64,000 nt of DNA from JANQEU01 sp965228045 (GTDB lineage Bacteria > Bacteroidota > Bacteroidia > Cytophagales > Cyclobacteriaceae). The DNA is taken from the NCBI GenBank assembly GCA_965228045.1, contig OZ245789.1:62001-126000 (forward strand), given 5' to 3'. A program made the position numbers and the translations under genes. The notes below the pieces were generated by a model that searched no databases, was not told the DNA's origin, and saw only the letters and a list, made by a program, of their open reading frames with translations. Of this stretch, positions 1-9,142 are shown in pieces; position 1 is the first letter of the stretch, and the number at the start of each line of letters is the position of its first letter.

Positions 1-2079
1 CTTTTTCATGATTATGGAGGTAGGTTTAAACCCAAAAACCATTCGATAACCCCAGGGTACCAAAGAAGCAAGCTTCATTCCCTTTCCAAAGTTTCCGATG
101 AGACGAGTTCTGAATGGAATGCCCTTCTTTTTATAATGTTGATAGTTCCATTCGCCTTTCAATTTGGCCAGGTCGACATTAGAAGGGCACTCTGACTTAC
201 AGCCTTTACACGAAAGGCACAGATCCAGCACTTCCTTTACTTCATTTGACTGGAATGGATCACCATCATTTCGGGTCATCATTTCCCTGAGAATATTGGC
301 CCTGGCTCGTGTAGTCTCCCTTTCATTGCGAGTTGCCATATAACTGGGGCACATGGTCCCACCTGACAATTCTGACTTTCGACAATCTCCTGATCCATTG
401 CACTGCTCGGCAGCTCTGACCAATCCCTGCACTTCCGAGAAGTCATACATCGTGTCAAACTCCGGAGTCTCCTGGTCTTCTTCGAATCGAAGACTTGTAT
501 CCATCGGGGGTGTATCGGTGATTTTCCCCGGATTGAATATTCCATTTGGATCCCAGGTCATCTTGAGATCTTTACATAGCTGATAGTTGTGCGCCCCGAT
601 CATAAATGGAATAAACTCACCCCTGAGTCTTCCATCTCCGTGTTCACCGGACAATGATCCATTGTACTTTTTGACAAGCGTGGCTATTTCCTCTGCGATC
701 AACCTGAATTGCTGTCTCCCCTGGCGGGTTTTTAAGTTCAGTATGGGTCTCAGATGAAGCTCCCCGGAGCCAGCATGCGCGTAATGAACACTGAACATAT
801 CATGTTTGGCTAGGATTTTATTGAACTCGCTTATGTAGTCCGGAAGCTGGTGCACATTCACCGCGGTGTCCTCGATGACCGGGGCCGGTTTGGCATCTCC
901 GGGTACATTTGACAGTAGGCCAAGTCCGGCTTTACGCAACCCCCAGACCCTGTTTACATCTTCTCCATTTACAACCGGGTAAGCGTAGCCAAGATTCTGT
1001 TTTTTCAGGTCATCAATCAACGATTCTGTCCGTGCCTGAAGCGAATGAAGATCTTCATCGACCAATTCTACTACCAGAATGGCTTTCGGCTCACCCTCAA
1101 CAAAGAACCTGTTTTGCTGGTACTGAATGTTTCTTTTAGTGGCATCAAGAATGTAATGATCCATCAATTCGCTGGCTGTAGGATTGTACTGAAGAGCCAC
1201 CAGATTACTCAATAAAGCATCATGTATGCTGTCACTATGAATGCAGATCAGATTCTTATTAGCGGGGGGGAGTTTGGTGAGTTTCAGTTTTGCTTCCGTC
1301 ACAAACGCCAGAGTTCCCTCCGAGCCTGCTATTAACTGGCAGAAATTAAATTCCTTTCCATTTGGATCAAAAGGCTTACATCGTAGAAGCATATCCAGGG
1401 CATAGCCCGTATTTCTTCTTGGAATAGCCTTATCAGGGTAGCCTTTTTCAATTTCCTCCCGATTTTTTTCATCCTCCAGCATGGATTTAATTTCCTGGTA
1501 AAGTGTCGTGTGGAGGTCCCCTGTCGTGTTGGCACCGTTACAACGGGCAATGAAGGCATCATTGTCCATAGGTCCGAACCAGGCATCTGTCCCATCCGAC
1601 AGAATGGCCTTAACCTCCAGGAGATGCTCCCTCGTACTACCATAGACCACACTGTTGGACCCACATGAATTGTTACCAATCATCCCACCGATCATGGCAC
1701 GATTAGCCGTAGACGTCTCCGGAGCAAAGAAATACCCCGTTTCTCTCAGATGAGCATTAAGGTCATCCCGAACAATACCTGGCTGAACCACCACATACCC
1801 ATCTTCGGTATTGATTTCTAAGATTTTCCCAAAATTCCTCGAGATATCCACTACAATCCCACCGCCCACAACCTGCCCGGCCAATGAAGTCCCGGCAGTA
1901 CGGGGAACTAACGATTTTTTGTGTTCACGAGCATAGTTGACCAGGGCCTTAATATCATCAACGCTGCCAGGGATCGCTACCGCTTCAGGTAATTCCCGAT
2001 ATGCGGAAGCGTCTGTAGCATATAATCTTCTGGTGGTTTCGTCAGTATATAATTCACCCTGAATCTGTAGATCTGTCAT
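1..2079 (-). CDS. FAD-binding and (Fe-S)-binding oxidoreductase, YdiJ/D-lactate dehydrogenase type (3' part outside window)
   Basis: The reading frame runs without a stop from an ATG at 2079 to the left edge, about 693 codons, so the C-terminus is missing. The N-terminal half is an FAD_binding_4 domain: VPRTAGTSLAGQ, then GGMIGNNSCGSNS, contact the FAD. The middle is the FAD-linked oxidase C domain, with the signature SGEHGDGRLRGEF. At about residues 555-635 two cysteine clusters follow (CNGSGDC with a later CP, then CLSCKGCKSECP), typical of 4Fe-4S binding as in GlpC. The family oxidises D-2-hydroxy acids such as D-lactate or 2-hydroxyglutarate and passes electrons to the respiratory chain; the substrate here is not readable from sequence. 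It starts 9 nt after the glgB stop, so the two are probably co-transcribed. Whole-length family members reach roughly 950-1000 residues. Confidence 0.88.
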   Translation of the reverse strand, partial: MTDLQIQGELYTDETTRRLYATDASAYRELPEAVAIPGSVDDIKALVNYAREHKKSLVPRTAGTSLAGQVVGGGIVVDISRNFGKILEINTEDGYVVVQPGIVRDDLNAHLRETGYFFAPETSTANRAMIGGMIGNNSCGSNSVVYGSTREHLLEVKAILSDGTDAWFGPMDNDAFIARCNGANTTGDLHTTLYQEIKSMLEDEKNREEIEKGYPDKAIPRRNTGYALDMLLRCKPFDPNGKEFNFCQLIAGSEGTLAFVTEAKLKLTKLPPANKNLICIHSDSIHDALLSNLVALQYNPTASELMDHYILDATKRNIQYQQNRFFVEGEPKAILVVELVDEDLHSLQARTESLIDDLKKQNLGYAYPVVNGEDVNRVWGLRKAGLGLLSNVPGDAKPAPVIEDTAVNVHQLPDYISEFNKILAKHDMFSVHYAHAGSGELHLRPILNLKTRQGRQQFRLIAEEIATLVKKYNGSLSGEHGDGRLRGEFIPFMIGAHNYQLCKDLKMTWDPNGIFNPGKITDTPPMDTSLRFEEDQETPEFDTMYDFSEVQGLVRAAEQCNGSGDCRKSELSGGTMCPSYMATRNERETTRARANILREMMTRNDGDPFQSNEVKEVLDLCLSCKGCKSECPSNVDLAKLKGEWNYQHYKKKGIPFRTRLIGNFGKGMKLASLVPWGYRMVFGFKPTSIIMKK

Positions 2080-2088
2080 TTGCAATCG

Positions 2089-4092
2089 TCAACTCTTCTT
2101 AAGTACCAACGCCACTCTACTCGGTAGATATACGCTCAGGAATTGTTCTCCCAGTATCTCCACGGAAGGGTAGGATATGTTTTCATCAATCCTGTCAAAA
2201 CCTCCAAATTCGGGTCTATCTGAATTCAGTATTATTCTGAATTCACCTTCCAGCGGAATTCTAAACCGGTAATCGGGCACCGAGTTGGTTGGACTAAAAT
2301 TGAATGCGAAAATAAGATTATTACGCTCAAATATGATGGTATGGTTGGTTTGATCCAGATTCAATTGTTGAGCAGGCAATGCTGAAACAAGGTCATTCTC
2401 CCTAGCCATTTTAACCATGGCTTCACCAAAATTATTGAGATGCTTGTACCTAAGTGCTTCATTGTCTGCCAGTGACCATTGCCTTCTGGCGTACTTATAA
2501 CTCCAGTCATTTCCTTCCCTGGGGAAATCTACCCATTCCGGATGCCCAAATTCATTACCCACAAAATTGAGCCATCCTTCACCTCCAAGTGAAATGGTCA
2601 GCAGTCGTATCATTTTATGCAATGCAATTCCGCGGTCAATGATCCCACTTTCATGGTCAACGTGCATATGATCATACATTTCCTTGTCCATCAGCCAGAA
2701 AGCCATCGACTTGTCACCAACAAGAGCCTGGTCGTGTGATTCTGCGTAAGCTATAGTACGTTCCCCATATCTGCGATTTGTGAGTGTCCCGTAGACTTCC
2801 GCCACGTTCCATTCTTCGTCACTTTTGTGCTTAAGTATTTTGATCCAGTAGTCTGGAATACCCATAGCCAATCTGAAATCAAATCCGAGTCCCCCTTCAG
2901 AAACAGGTCTGCAAAGACCTGGCATACCACTCATGTCCTCTGCAATCGTAATCGCACCCGGCTTAATTTTGTGGATCAGTTCATTGGCCAACTGAAAGTA
3001 GGTAAGCACATCCCAATCGACATCGTTGAAGTATTTGTCATAATGATCAAATGACGTGTAATCCCCATGGTGGAGGTATAACATGGAAGTGACACCATCG
3101 TATCTGTATCCGTCAAAATGAAATTCCTTCACCCAGTAGCCTACATTGGAAACGAGAAACTGAAGAACTTCATCCTTACCATAGTTAAAAAGCTTCGAAT
3201 CCCACGCATTATGATAACCCCGACCACCTTCATGAAAATATTGAGCGGTTCCATCGAATTCGTTCAGTCCCTCCGCTACGTTTTTTACGGCGTGAGAGTG
3301 TACTATGTCCATGATTACGGCTATACCAAGCTTATGAGCCTCATTAACAAGTTCCTTAAGCTCTCTGGGTGTACCAAACCGGCTTGACGGAGCAAAGAAA
3401 TTACTGACATGATACCCAAAGGACCCGTAATAAGGGTGTTCCTGAACGGCCATGATCTGGAGTACATTGTATCCGTGCTTGTGGACCCTCGGAAGCACAT
3501 TATCTTTAAACTCTTTATATGTTCCAACGGCCTCCCTTTCGGTGGACATACCAATATGACATTCGTATATGTATGGGTTTTTATTGGCAGGAGCCGGATC
3601 AAATTCCTTATCAGTCCATTTAAAATCTTTCTCAGGAGCCCAAAGAACACCGGTAAAATCATGCGTAGTTTCATCCTGAACCACATAATTCATATAAGCC
3701 GGAATTCTGTCCCGAACTTCATTGTCTGATTCCACTGCGACTTTCAGTTTAGACAGATGTCCAAAATCGTTATGGTCAACCCTGACTTCCCAAACTCCGT
3801 CTTTTGACTTCTTCATAGGATTGGCCTTCCGGTCCCAATTGTTGAAATCTCCAATCAGAGAAAGTTTCTTGGCATTGGGAGCCCACTCCCGATACACCCA
3901 TGTCTTTGTCTTCTTATCGAAATTAAATCCCAGATGATGATACGCTTCGGCAAACTTTTCGAGGGATTTATAACGCTTTTTTATTTCGGCAAGTCGATCC
4001 TTGTATCTTTTGATACGATTGTTAATCTCGTCCGTGTATGGCTCCAACCATGGATCATTTTTGACTAAGACAGGAATACTTGCCGCTTTCAT
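2089..4092 (-). CDS. glgB: 1,4-alpha-glucan branching enzyme
   Basis: 667 residues; makes alpha-1,6 branches in glycogen in the cytoplasm. An N-terminal CBM48-type domain (about 60-160, YREWAPNAKKLSLIGDFNNW) precedes a GH13 catalytic barrel. Expected catalytic residues are visible: D332 in RYDGVTSM (nucleophile), E385 in IAEDMSG (acid/base) and D454 in ESHDQALVGD (transition-state stabiliser), plus MDIVHSH at 261-267. Length and motifs resemble the shorter eukaryote-like branching enzymes found in many Bacteroidota rather than the enterobacterial GlgB of over 700 residues. No other glycogen gene is in the window. It is first in a probable two-gene minus-strand run with the FAD/Fe-S oxidase and is divergent from the acyltransferase at 4235. 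Confidence 0.95.
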   Translation of the reverse strand: MKAASIPVLVKNDPWLEPYTDEINNRIKRYKDRLAEIKKRYKSLEKFAEAYHHLGFNFDKKTKTWVYREWAPNAKKLSLIGDFNNWDRKANPMKKSKDGVWEVRVDHNDFGHLSKLKVAVESDNEVRDRIPAYMNYVVQDETTHDFTGVLWAPEKDFKWTDKEFDPAPANKNPYIYECHIGMSTEREAVGTYKEFKDNVLPRVHKHGYNVLQIMAVQEHPYYGSFGYHVSNFFAPSSRFGTPRELKELVNEAHKLGIAVIMDIVHSHAVKNVAEGLNEFDGTAQYFHEGGRGYHNAWDSKLFNYGKDEVLQFLVSNVGYWVKEFHFDGYRYDGVTSMLYLHHGDYTSFDHYDKYFNDVDWDVLTYFQLANELIHKIKPGAITIAEDMSGMPGLCRPVSEGGLGFDFRLAMGIPDYWIKILKHKSDEEWNVAEVYGTLTNRRYGERTIAYAESHDQALVGDKSMAFWLMDKEMYDHMHVDHESGIIDRGIALHKMIRLLTISLGGEGWLNFVGNEFGHPEWVDFPREGNDWSYKYARRQWSLADNEALRYKHLNNFGEAMVKMARENDLVSALPAQQLNLDQTNHTIIFERNNLIFAFNFSPTNSVPDYRFRIPLEGEFRIILNSDRPEFGGFDRIDENISYPSVEILGEQFLSVYLPSRVALVLKKS

Positions 4093-4160
4093 ATCATTCT
4101 ATTTGGGTACTTATGCAAGATATTCTGACCATCAGTGTGTTACAAATAATATCAAGGTTC

Positions 4161-4176
4161 ATTGCTGCGTAGCAAT
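4161..4176. promoter_or_regulatory. Inverted repeat ATTGCT-GCGT-AGCAAT in the glgB/acyltransferase divergent gap
   Basis: Perfect 6-bp arms (4161-4166 and 4171-4176) around a GCGT spacer. It lies 69 bp upstream of the glgB start and 59 bp upstream of the acyltransferase ATG. No T-run follows on either strand, so it is not a terminator. It could be an operator or a chance repeat; no regulator is identified. Confidence 0.25.
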
Positions 4177-4199
4177 TATCCCTTTATCGGAGAATCTGT

Positions 4200-4207
4200 T
4201 TTATTTG
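4200..4207 (+). promoter_or_regulatory. Near-consensus -7 element (TTTATTTG) before the acyltransferase
   Basis: Seven of eight positions fit the Bacteroidota -7 pattern TAnnTTTG. It ends 27 nt before the ATG at 4235. It sits inside a 16-bp string (4193-4208) that recurs identically at 36133-36148, 15 nt before purD, which argues that the string is functional in both places. Confidence 0.35.
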
Positions 4208-4234
4208 CATGCTTTTAACATCCTATTTTCATCA

Positions 4235-5284
4235 ATGAAGCGGGCATTTTACTTTTTCATGAAGCATTACATGAATCTGGTGAAATATTTTTATTTCGGT
4301 CATTGCGAAATAAAAGGCAGGGAAAAAATTCCAATTGGAAATCCGATTATATATTCCTGCAATCACCAAAATGCGTTTATGGACGCTCTGATAGTCGGAG
4401 GTACATCTCCCATTAGAATTACATCATTGACGAGATCAGACGTTTTCGGAACACATGCAGGAATGTGGTTTATGACGGCCCTTCAAATGCAACCTATTTA
4501 TAGAATGAGAGACGGATATGAGAAGATGGCAAAAAATGAGGAGGTATTTGAAAACGTTCGCGACAAATTAAGAGCCAATGAAGGCGTACTTATTTTCTCC
4601 GAAGGAAATCATGGCAACGAGTATTTTCTCCGTCCTCTTTCCAAAGGCAGCTCGCGTATGGCATTAGAATCGCAGGAAAAGATGCCAGAAAAAGATGTAT
4701 ATGTGGTCCCTGTTGGCATGAATTATTTTCACCACCAGAGACCATTTCACAAACTTTCGGTTGTGTTTGGCGACCCGATCAAGGTCAAAGACTACTTTGA
4801 TTTATATAAAGAACATCCTGCTAAAGGTGCCAATCAACTTAAAAACACCATCGCGGAAGAAATGAAAAAATGCCTTCTGATTCCCGAAGAGACAGAGGAT
4901 TATGAAGAAAAAAGAAAGAAAATAAATCGTCGTAATGAAAGTAACTCCTTTCAGGAATTCCGTACTAAAATGGAAGAGGGAACCCTTAAGGATCCAAAAC
5001 CAGGAAATAGATTTCTTGCTCTACTCGGTCGGCTTTTTGGGATTTTTAATTTCCTACCTCTCCTTATCATTCAATTAGCGCTAAAACCCGTAAAAGACAT
5101 TGTTTTTTACGGATCGTTCAAGTGGGTGTCGGCGTTGTTTCTGTTTCCGGTTTGGTACCTGGGGATACTTTTAGGTGTCGGGCTTATCTATGGATACAAG
5201 ATTGCCTTCCTGGTGGTGATTGGATTGTTTACAGCCCTCCTCATCAGGCAATGGTTGATAAAGCTATCTAACGTTTCGCACTAA
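4235..5284 (+). CDS. PlsC-type lysophospholipid acyltransferase with C-terminal membrane segments
   Basis: The frame is open upstream into glgB, but the ATG at 4235 starts a sensible 349-residue protein (MKRAFYFF) that leaves the divergent promoter region free. The HX4D motif NHQNAFMDA, at about residues 40-50, and the later FSEGNHGNEYFLRPL (glycerophosphate-binding motif) identify the PlsC/LPLAT fold, which moves an acyl group onto lysophosphatidic acid or a related acceptor at the inner membrane. After about residue 255 come two or three hydrophobic stretches, beginning near FGIFNFLPLLIIQLA, which anchor the C-terminus. Such two-part acyltransferases are common in Bacteroidota, and the acceptor is not certain. 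The last 17 nt overlap the end of the convergent YwqK-like gene. Confidence 0.85.
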   Translation: MKRAFYFFMKHYMNLVKYFYFGHCEIKGREKIPIGNPIIYSCNHQNAFMDALIVGGTSPIRITSLTRSDVFGTHAGMWFMTALQMQPIYRMRDGYEKMAKNEEVFENVRDKLRANEGVLIFSEGNHGNEYFLRPLSKGSSRMALESQEKMPEKDVYVVPVGMNYFHHQRPFHKLSVVFGDPIKVKDYFDLYKEHPAKGANQLKNTIAEEMKKCLLIPEETEDYEEKRKKINRRNESNSFQEFRTKMEEGTLKDPKPGNRFLALLGRLFGIFNFLPLLIIQLALKPVKDIVFYGSFKWVSALFLFPVWYLGILLGVGLIYGYKIAFLVVIGLFTALLIRQWLIKLSNVSH

Positions 5285-6131
5285 AGAATACATTACGATC
5301 ATACAATACCCGTCCCGCAGAATCCCATTCTTTACTGATATAGGGGCGTGTTTTGAAATCATAAGGGTCCTTAGGATAAATTACCTCCCTTTTCAACCTA
5401 CGATTGTCATAATACTCTCTCCAGATACCCACTTTCCTCCCAAACTTATAGGTACCTGTGGCAGCTATATTACCATTTTCATGGAATGCATAATAATCTC
5501 CTTCTCTCTCTCCAAAATGGACTGGGATCACCTCTCTCAGCCTTTCTTTCTGGAAGTCATAGAAGGACAATAAAGACTCCTCGGGCCACCCCTTCCAATA
5601 GACAGCCTTGTCCATCAGGATGTCATGCTGATTATACCGAACCCATCTGCGGTGCTTCATTCCTTTGTAATAAAATCCTTCTTCCAGTACCTGGTCACCT
5701 ATCTTTTTTACATAATGACCATGTAATACACCTACATCCTTCGGATTCTTGATGTTTCTGGAATTGACGATTTTCTTTCGCTTAAAGTCGTAATAGTAGA
5801 AGTCCTGGATATACTCTTCCGGACCTACGAAATCCTTGTGCTTCAGGTAATGGAACAATTCGAGTACAAGGTCATCTCCAAAACCAGTCCTAGTATAACC
5901 CCGTTTGGTTTTGATCCCATAAAAAACCTTTCGGTTTTTCCGTTTCTTCTTCTTGGTGTCAACCGGAGCGATCAGATCATCTTTATCTTCGTCCGTGTCT
6001 TTCAACTCGATCGTCAGCGGAGTATCATAATCAACCTTGAATAGATTGGCTATAGATTCCTGCTGAGCCCAAACAGATTGGCTAATAAGGAATCCTATCA
6101 AAAGAAATAAAGTCTTTCGCATCATTTTCAT
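5268..6131 (-). CDS. Exported YwqK/MORN-like repeat protein
   Basis: 287 residues from the start at 6131, with a signal peptide ending near SVWAQ. Starts further upstream would make a poor signal and would collide with the -7 element at 6143-6150; 6125 is also possible. The mature protein begins with an Asp/Lys-rich stretch (DTDEDKDD, then KKKKRKNRK). Its C-terminal half carries MORN-type turns such as LEEGFYYKGMKHRRWVRYN, YYAFHENGNIAATGTYKFG and GIWREYYDN. These repeats are seen in proteins annotated as YwqK-family antitoxins, but in Bacteroidota they are mostly exported proteins of unknown role, and nothing here suggests a toxin partner. Stop codons overlap tail-to-tail with the acyltransferase. 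Confidence 0.75.
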   Translation of the reverse strand: MKMMRKTLFLLIGFLISQSVWAQQESIANLFKVDYDTPLTIELKDTDEDKDDLIAPVDTKKKKRKNRKVFYGIKTKRGYTRTGFGDDLVLELFHYLKHKDFVGPEEYIQDFYYYDFKRKKIVNSRNIKNPKDVGVLHGHYVKKIGDQVLEEGFYYKGMKHRRWVRYNQHDILMDKAVYWKGWPEESLLSFYDFQKERLREVIPVHFGEREGDYYAFHENGNIAATGTYKFGRKVGIWREYYDNRRLKREVIYPKDPYDFKTRPYISKEWDSAGRVLYDRNVFFSAKR

Positions 6132-6142
6132 AACGAGGGATA

Positions 6143-6150
6143 CAAAATTA
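6143..6150 (-). promoter_or_regulatory. Bacteroidota -7 element (TAATTTTG) for the YwqK-like gene
   Basis: Exact TAnnTTTG match on the minus strand, 11 nt before the 6131 start. No clear -33 TTTG is seen at the expected distance, and the implied leader is very short. Confidence 0.35.
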
Positions 6151-6201
6151 ATATTATAAACCTTGACTAACTTCACCCTCCTTCAGAGAAAAAAACTGTC
6201 T

Positions 6202-7704
6202 ATGAAACTAGTATTCAGCGTTGTTGCCATCATTTTTCTGGTCTCATCCGCAATTGCTCAACCGGAAATCGAAGTTTTCGAAAAACACATCGAGCAGAAG
6301 GGGCCCAGGATCATCAGGGATTTCAAAACTTTATTGTCGATGCCCAACGTAGCCGTCGACCTACCTAATGTTTACCGGAATGCTCAATATATTCTCCTGG
6401 AATTACAAAAACGCGGAGTTGAAACCCAGCTCCTGAGAATGGTGGGTACTCCTCCCATTGTCTACGGATATCTACCTGCGGAAAACGCCGAGAGAACCAT
6501 TGCACTTTATGTCCATTATGACGGTCAACCAGTAGACGTTTCGAACTGGGATACCGAACCCTGGAAACCAGTTTTGAAAGACAAAGAAGGCAACATAATA
6601 CCTTTCCCGGAAGATGGAGAAAAAATTGATCCTGAATCCAGGCTATATGCAAGATCCGCAGGAGATGATAAGGGTCCGGTAATCTCCATTTTAACTGCCT
6701 TGGATGCAATAAAAGAGAACAATTTAAAAATCACCAGCAACCTTGTATTCTTTTTTGAAGGACAGGAAGAAGCCGGCTCACAACAGTTACGGACTTACCT
6801 TGAGGACAATTCGGAGTTGGTTGAAGAGATTGACATTTGGCTATTTTGCGACGGACCAGTCCATCAATCCCGTAACCCTCAACTTGTTTTCGGTGTACGC
6901 GGCACCACCGGTATGGAAATCACTGTCTACGGAGCTAATAGACCGCTCCATAGCGGGCACTACGGCAACTGGGCTCCTGTACCCGGACAAATGCTGTCCG
7001 AACTACTGGCCACAATGAAGGATGAAAAAGGCAATGTGGTCATTGATGGATTTTATGATTACGTGGCACCGCTTACCAGTGAGGAGATTGAAGCTTTGGC
7101 CAATATTCCGGATATTGACAAAGCATTGAAAGAGGAGCTTGGCATCAGGCAAACTGAAGGCGAAGGTTCTATTTATGAACGACTTCAATATCCTTCACTC
7201 ACAATTCGTGGTTTGAGCAGTGGCAATGTTGGTGCGCTTACGCGAAATGTAATTCCTTCTACCGCAACAGCTTCCCTGGGAATAAGACTAGTAAAAGGCT
7301 GCGATCCGGAAAAAATGAAAGACCGGGTGGAGGATCATATCAAAAAACAAGGGTATCACATCGTATACGAAGATCCGACTCCGGAGGAAAGAAAAAAGCA
7401 TGACAAACTCGTAAAGGTTACCAGAGGAGGTGGCTATCAGGCGGCCAAGACATCCATGACTGATCCCTATGCCCAAATGGTCGTTAGCCGAACCAGAGAA
7501 CTAGTTGGTGATGACCTGATACTTCTTCCTACACTTGGAGGATCTTTACCGCTTTACCTGTTTACAGATGTTTTACAAAAACCAGCGTTGATTGTACCCA
7601 TTGCAAACCATGACAATAATCAACATGCCGCGAATGAAAACCTGCGTATCGAAAACCTGTGGTACGGCATTAAGTTGATGGGTGCGCTAATGACCATGCC
7701 ATAA
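6202..7704 (+). CDS. Exported M20-family metallopeptidase (dipeptidase)
   Basis: 500 residues from the ATG at 6202; the signal peptide MKLVFSVVAI with cleavage near AIAQ decides the start over the open frame further upstream. Dinuclear zinc site residues are visible: H105 and D107 (YVHYDGQP), D155 (RSAGDDKGP), the catalytic/ligand pair E189-E190 (EGQEEAGS), the Asp of FCDGPVHQ, and the late His in NNQHAANEN. A dimerisation lid occupies roughly the middle third, starting near GVRGTTGMEI. The family cleaves dipeptides or N-acyl amino acids, here in the periplasm; the true substrate is unknown. It is divergent from the YwqK-like gene, and its stop lies 1 nt from that of the amidase. Confidence 0.9.
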   Translation: MKLVFSVVAIIFLVSSAIAQPEIEVFEKHIEQKGPRIIRDFKTLLSMPNVAVDLPNVYRNAQYILLELQKRGVETQLLRMVGTPPIVYGYLPAENAERTIALYVHYDGQPVDVSNWDTEPWKPVLKDKEGNIIPFPEDGEKIDPESRLYARSAGDDKGPVISILTALDAIKENNLKITSNLVFFFEGQEEAGSQQLRTYLEDNSELVEEIDIWLFCDGPVHQSRNPQLVFGVRGTTGMEITVYGANRPLHSGHYGNWAPVPGQMLSELLATMKDEKGNVVIDGFYDYVAPLTSEEIEALANIPDIDKALKEELGIRQTEGEGSIYERLQYPSLTIRGLSSGNVGALTRNVIPSTATASLGIRLVKGCDPEKMKDRVEDHIKKQGYHIVYEDPTPEERKKHDKLVKVTRGGGYQAAKTSMTDPYAQMVVSRTRELVGDDLILLPTLGGSLPLYLFTDVLQKPALIVPIANHDNNQHAANENLRIENLWYGIKLMGALMTMP

Positions 7705-7705
7705 G

Positions 7706-9142
7706 TCAATAAACGATCAGCTTCCTGGTATATATTCCTGATCGACTGGTGATCTTCAATAAGTAAATACCCGTATCCAGTGCCGGGATGTCAAGTTCAC
7801 TTCCTACCTCAGCTACCAGAACTCCCATAGCCGTGTAAATAGATATGGTGCTCGGTTGTTCGTCGAAATCTATCCTGACAATATCAAAAGGCGAAAGTGG
7901 ATTTGGGTAGAGAAGCGGCGAATTTTCTCCATCTATGACTTTTACAAAATCCGGCAGGTAGAGCGTGTCTGCCGTCTCCCCCGGATCCCCTATTAAGGTC
8001 ACATCGAATTCTCCGGATTCAAAATATTGGACGAAGGAACCTCTGGAAACATAACTTACTGCCGGAAAGCCTCCCTCAAAAATCCATTTATAGCTTTCGT
8101 ATCCACTACTTTCATTGACAAACTCAAGTGTAGATCCTCGTTCTATTTCGCCTTCGTCCACTGCGATTCTCAATTCTGATACATCCAGGCAGTCCTCCAT
8201 CTGAGCTTTCACATCCAGTCTTAATTGGGTCAATAATCCATATAAATTTTCGCCAGGGCAGAGGGTGGCACAACCATCTCTATGGCCCGAGATTACATCC
8301 AGTGTCCCTGTCGCATGAGCATATTCCTCGAGTGGATCCAGCATTGATTGCTGATTTGAAAAAACAAGTAATTCCTGTAATGTCGTCAATGCATCACTTG
8401 AAACCGTGGCCGTCTCGTAATTGCCCAAAACACAAAACCCGGTAGTATTTGAATTTCGACCACAAAAATGTGCTCCCATTACCGTTAGCTGATCTCCGGT
8501 ATCAGGATCACGTCCTGCAAAGAGAGTGCCGTCCTGGGCAATCAAATAATTGTAGCCTATATCGGACCATCCATTTACCTCGGTGTGATACACATAAATG
8601 TCCCTGACCACCTGAGTGAAATTGGTATTGGTATTGGAGCCTGCCGAGTGGTGAATGATGTTGTGTCTCACTGTCGTAAAATTCCTTGAATAACTGGGAG
8701 CAGGTAAGCCTGATCGCCAAACTTCCTGGCTGATGGGGTTGATCTCAGGATCACACGTGTCATCAGTTCTGGCCTTCGAAGGTTTTTTATGTGTCACCGA
8801 TCCCGTGTGTATCAGGTACAGCTCATAATTAGATGCTGATGACTCAATTTCCACAGTGTAAGTAGGATTTGCCAATGACAGAAAATAGGTAAAATTTTCA
8901 GCATCAGGATCTAATGGAATGGCAATGGTAGATTCCTCCTGAGTTAGAAAAAACTCAGACTCCTCGGAAGATTTGATAGCAACAGCCGTAATCAAAGACT
9001 CTGTTCGGACCCTTGTATTCTGTTCCGAAACTGAAAAGGAGGAGAGATGGGGTTTAGCAGGGGGTAGAGGCTGGAGATCCTGTGCATCAAGAGTTGATGC
9101 CAAAAATATAATCCCAAACCAAGCTAAATACTTATACCTCAA
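7706..9142 (-). CDS. Secreted N-acetylmuramoyl-L-alanine amidase (PGRP/Amidase_2 type) with type IX sorting domain
   Basis: 478 residues. A signal peptide (cleavage near STLDAQ) is followed by an unassigned N-terminal domain and then the amidase/PGRP domain at about 150-310. Zinc ligands are H164 or H165 (HNIIHHSAGS), H287 (GHRDGC) and C295 (CPGENL). A PKD-like stretch follows (GSTLEFVNESSGYESYKWIF). The last 75 residues, from LLYPNPLSP to GIYTRKLIVY, look like a type A T9SS C-terminal sorting domain (YPNP, then GxYxxK). So it is predicted to cross the outer membrane via the type IX system and cut peptide from glycan outside or at the surface. Its start overlaps the last 11 nt of the cysteine desulfurase gene, the third of a three-gene minus-strand run. 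Confidence 0.9.
   Translation of the reverse strand: MRYKYLAWFGIIFLASTLDAQDLQPLPPAKPHLSSFSVSEQNTRVRTESLITAVAIKSSEESEFFLTQEESTIAIPLDPDAENFTYFLSLANPTYTVEIESSASNYELYLIHTGSVTHKKPSKARTDDTCDPEINPISQEVWRSGLPAPSYSRNFTTVRHNIIHHSAGSNTNTNFTQVVRDIYVYHTEVNGWSDIGYNYLIAQDGTLFAGRDPDTGDQLTVMGAHFCGRNSNTTGFCVLGNYETATVSSDALTTLQELLVFSNQQSMLDPLEEYAHATGTLDVISGHRDGCATLCPGENLYGLLTQLRLDVKAQMEDCLDVSELRIAVDEGEIERGSTLEFVNESSGYESYKWIFEGGFPAVSYVSRGSFVQYFESGEFDVTLIGDPGETADTLYLPDFVKVIDGENSPLLYPNPLSPFDIVRIDFDEQPSTISIYTAMGVLVAEVGSELDIPALDTGIYLLKITSRSGIYTRKLIVY

Noticed and set aside
4001..4234. N-terminal extension of the acyltransferase into glgB
   Set aside because: It would cover the divergent promoter region and has no family similarity; the ATG at 4235 begins the conserved protein.
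5268..6131. Toxin-antitoxin system suggested by YwqK similarity
   Set aside because: The protein is exported and has no small partner gene; the repeats are MORN-like and not specific.
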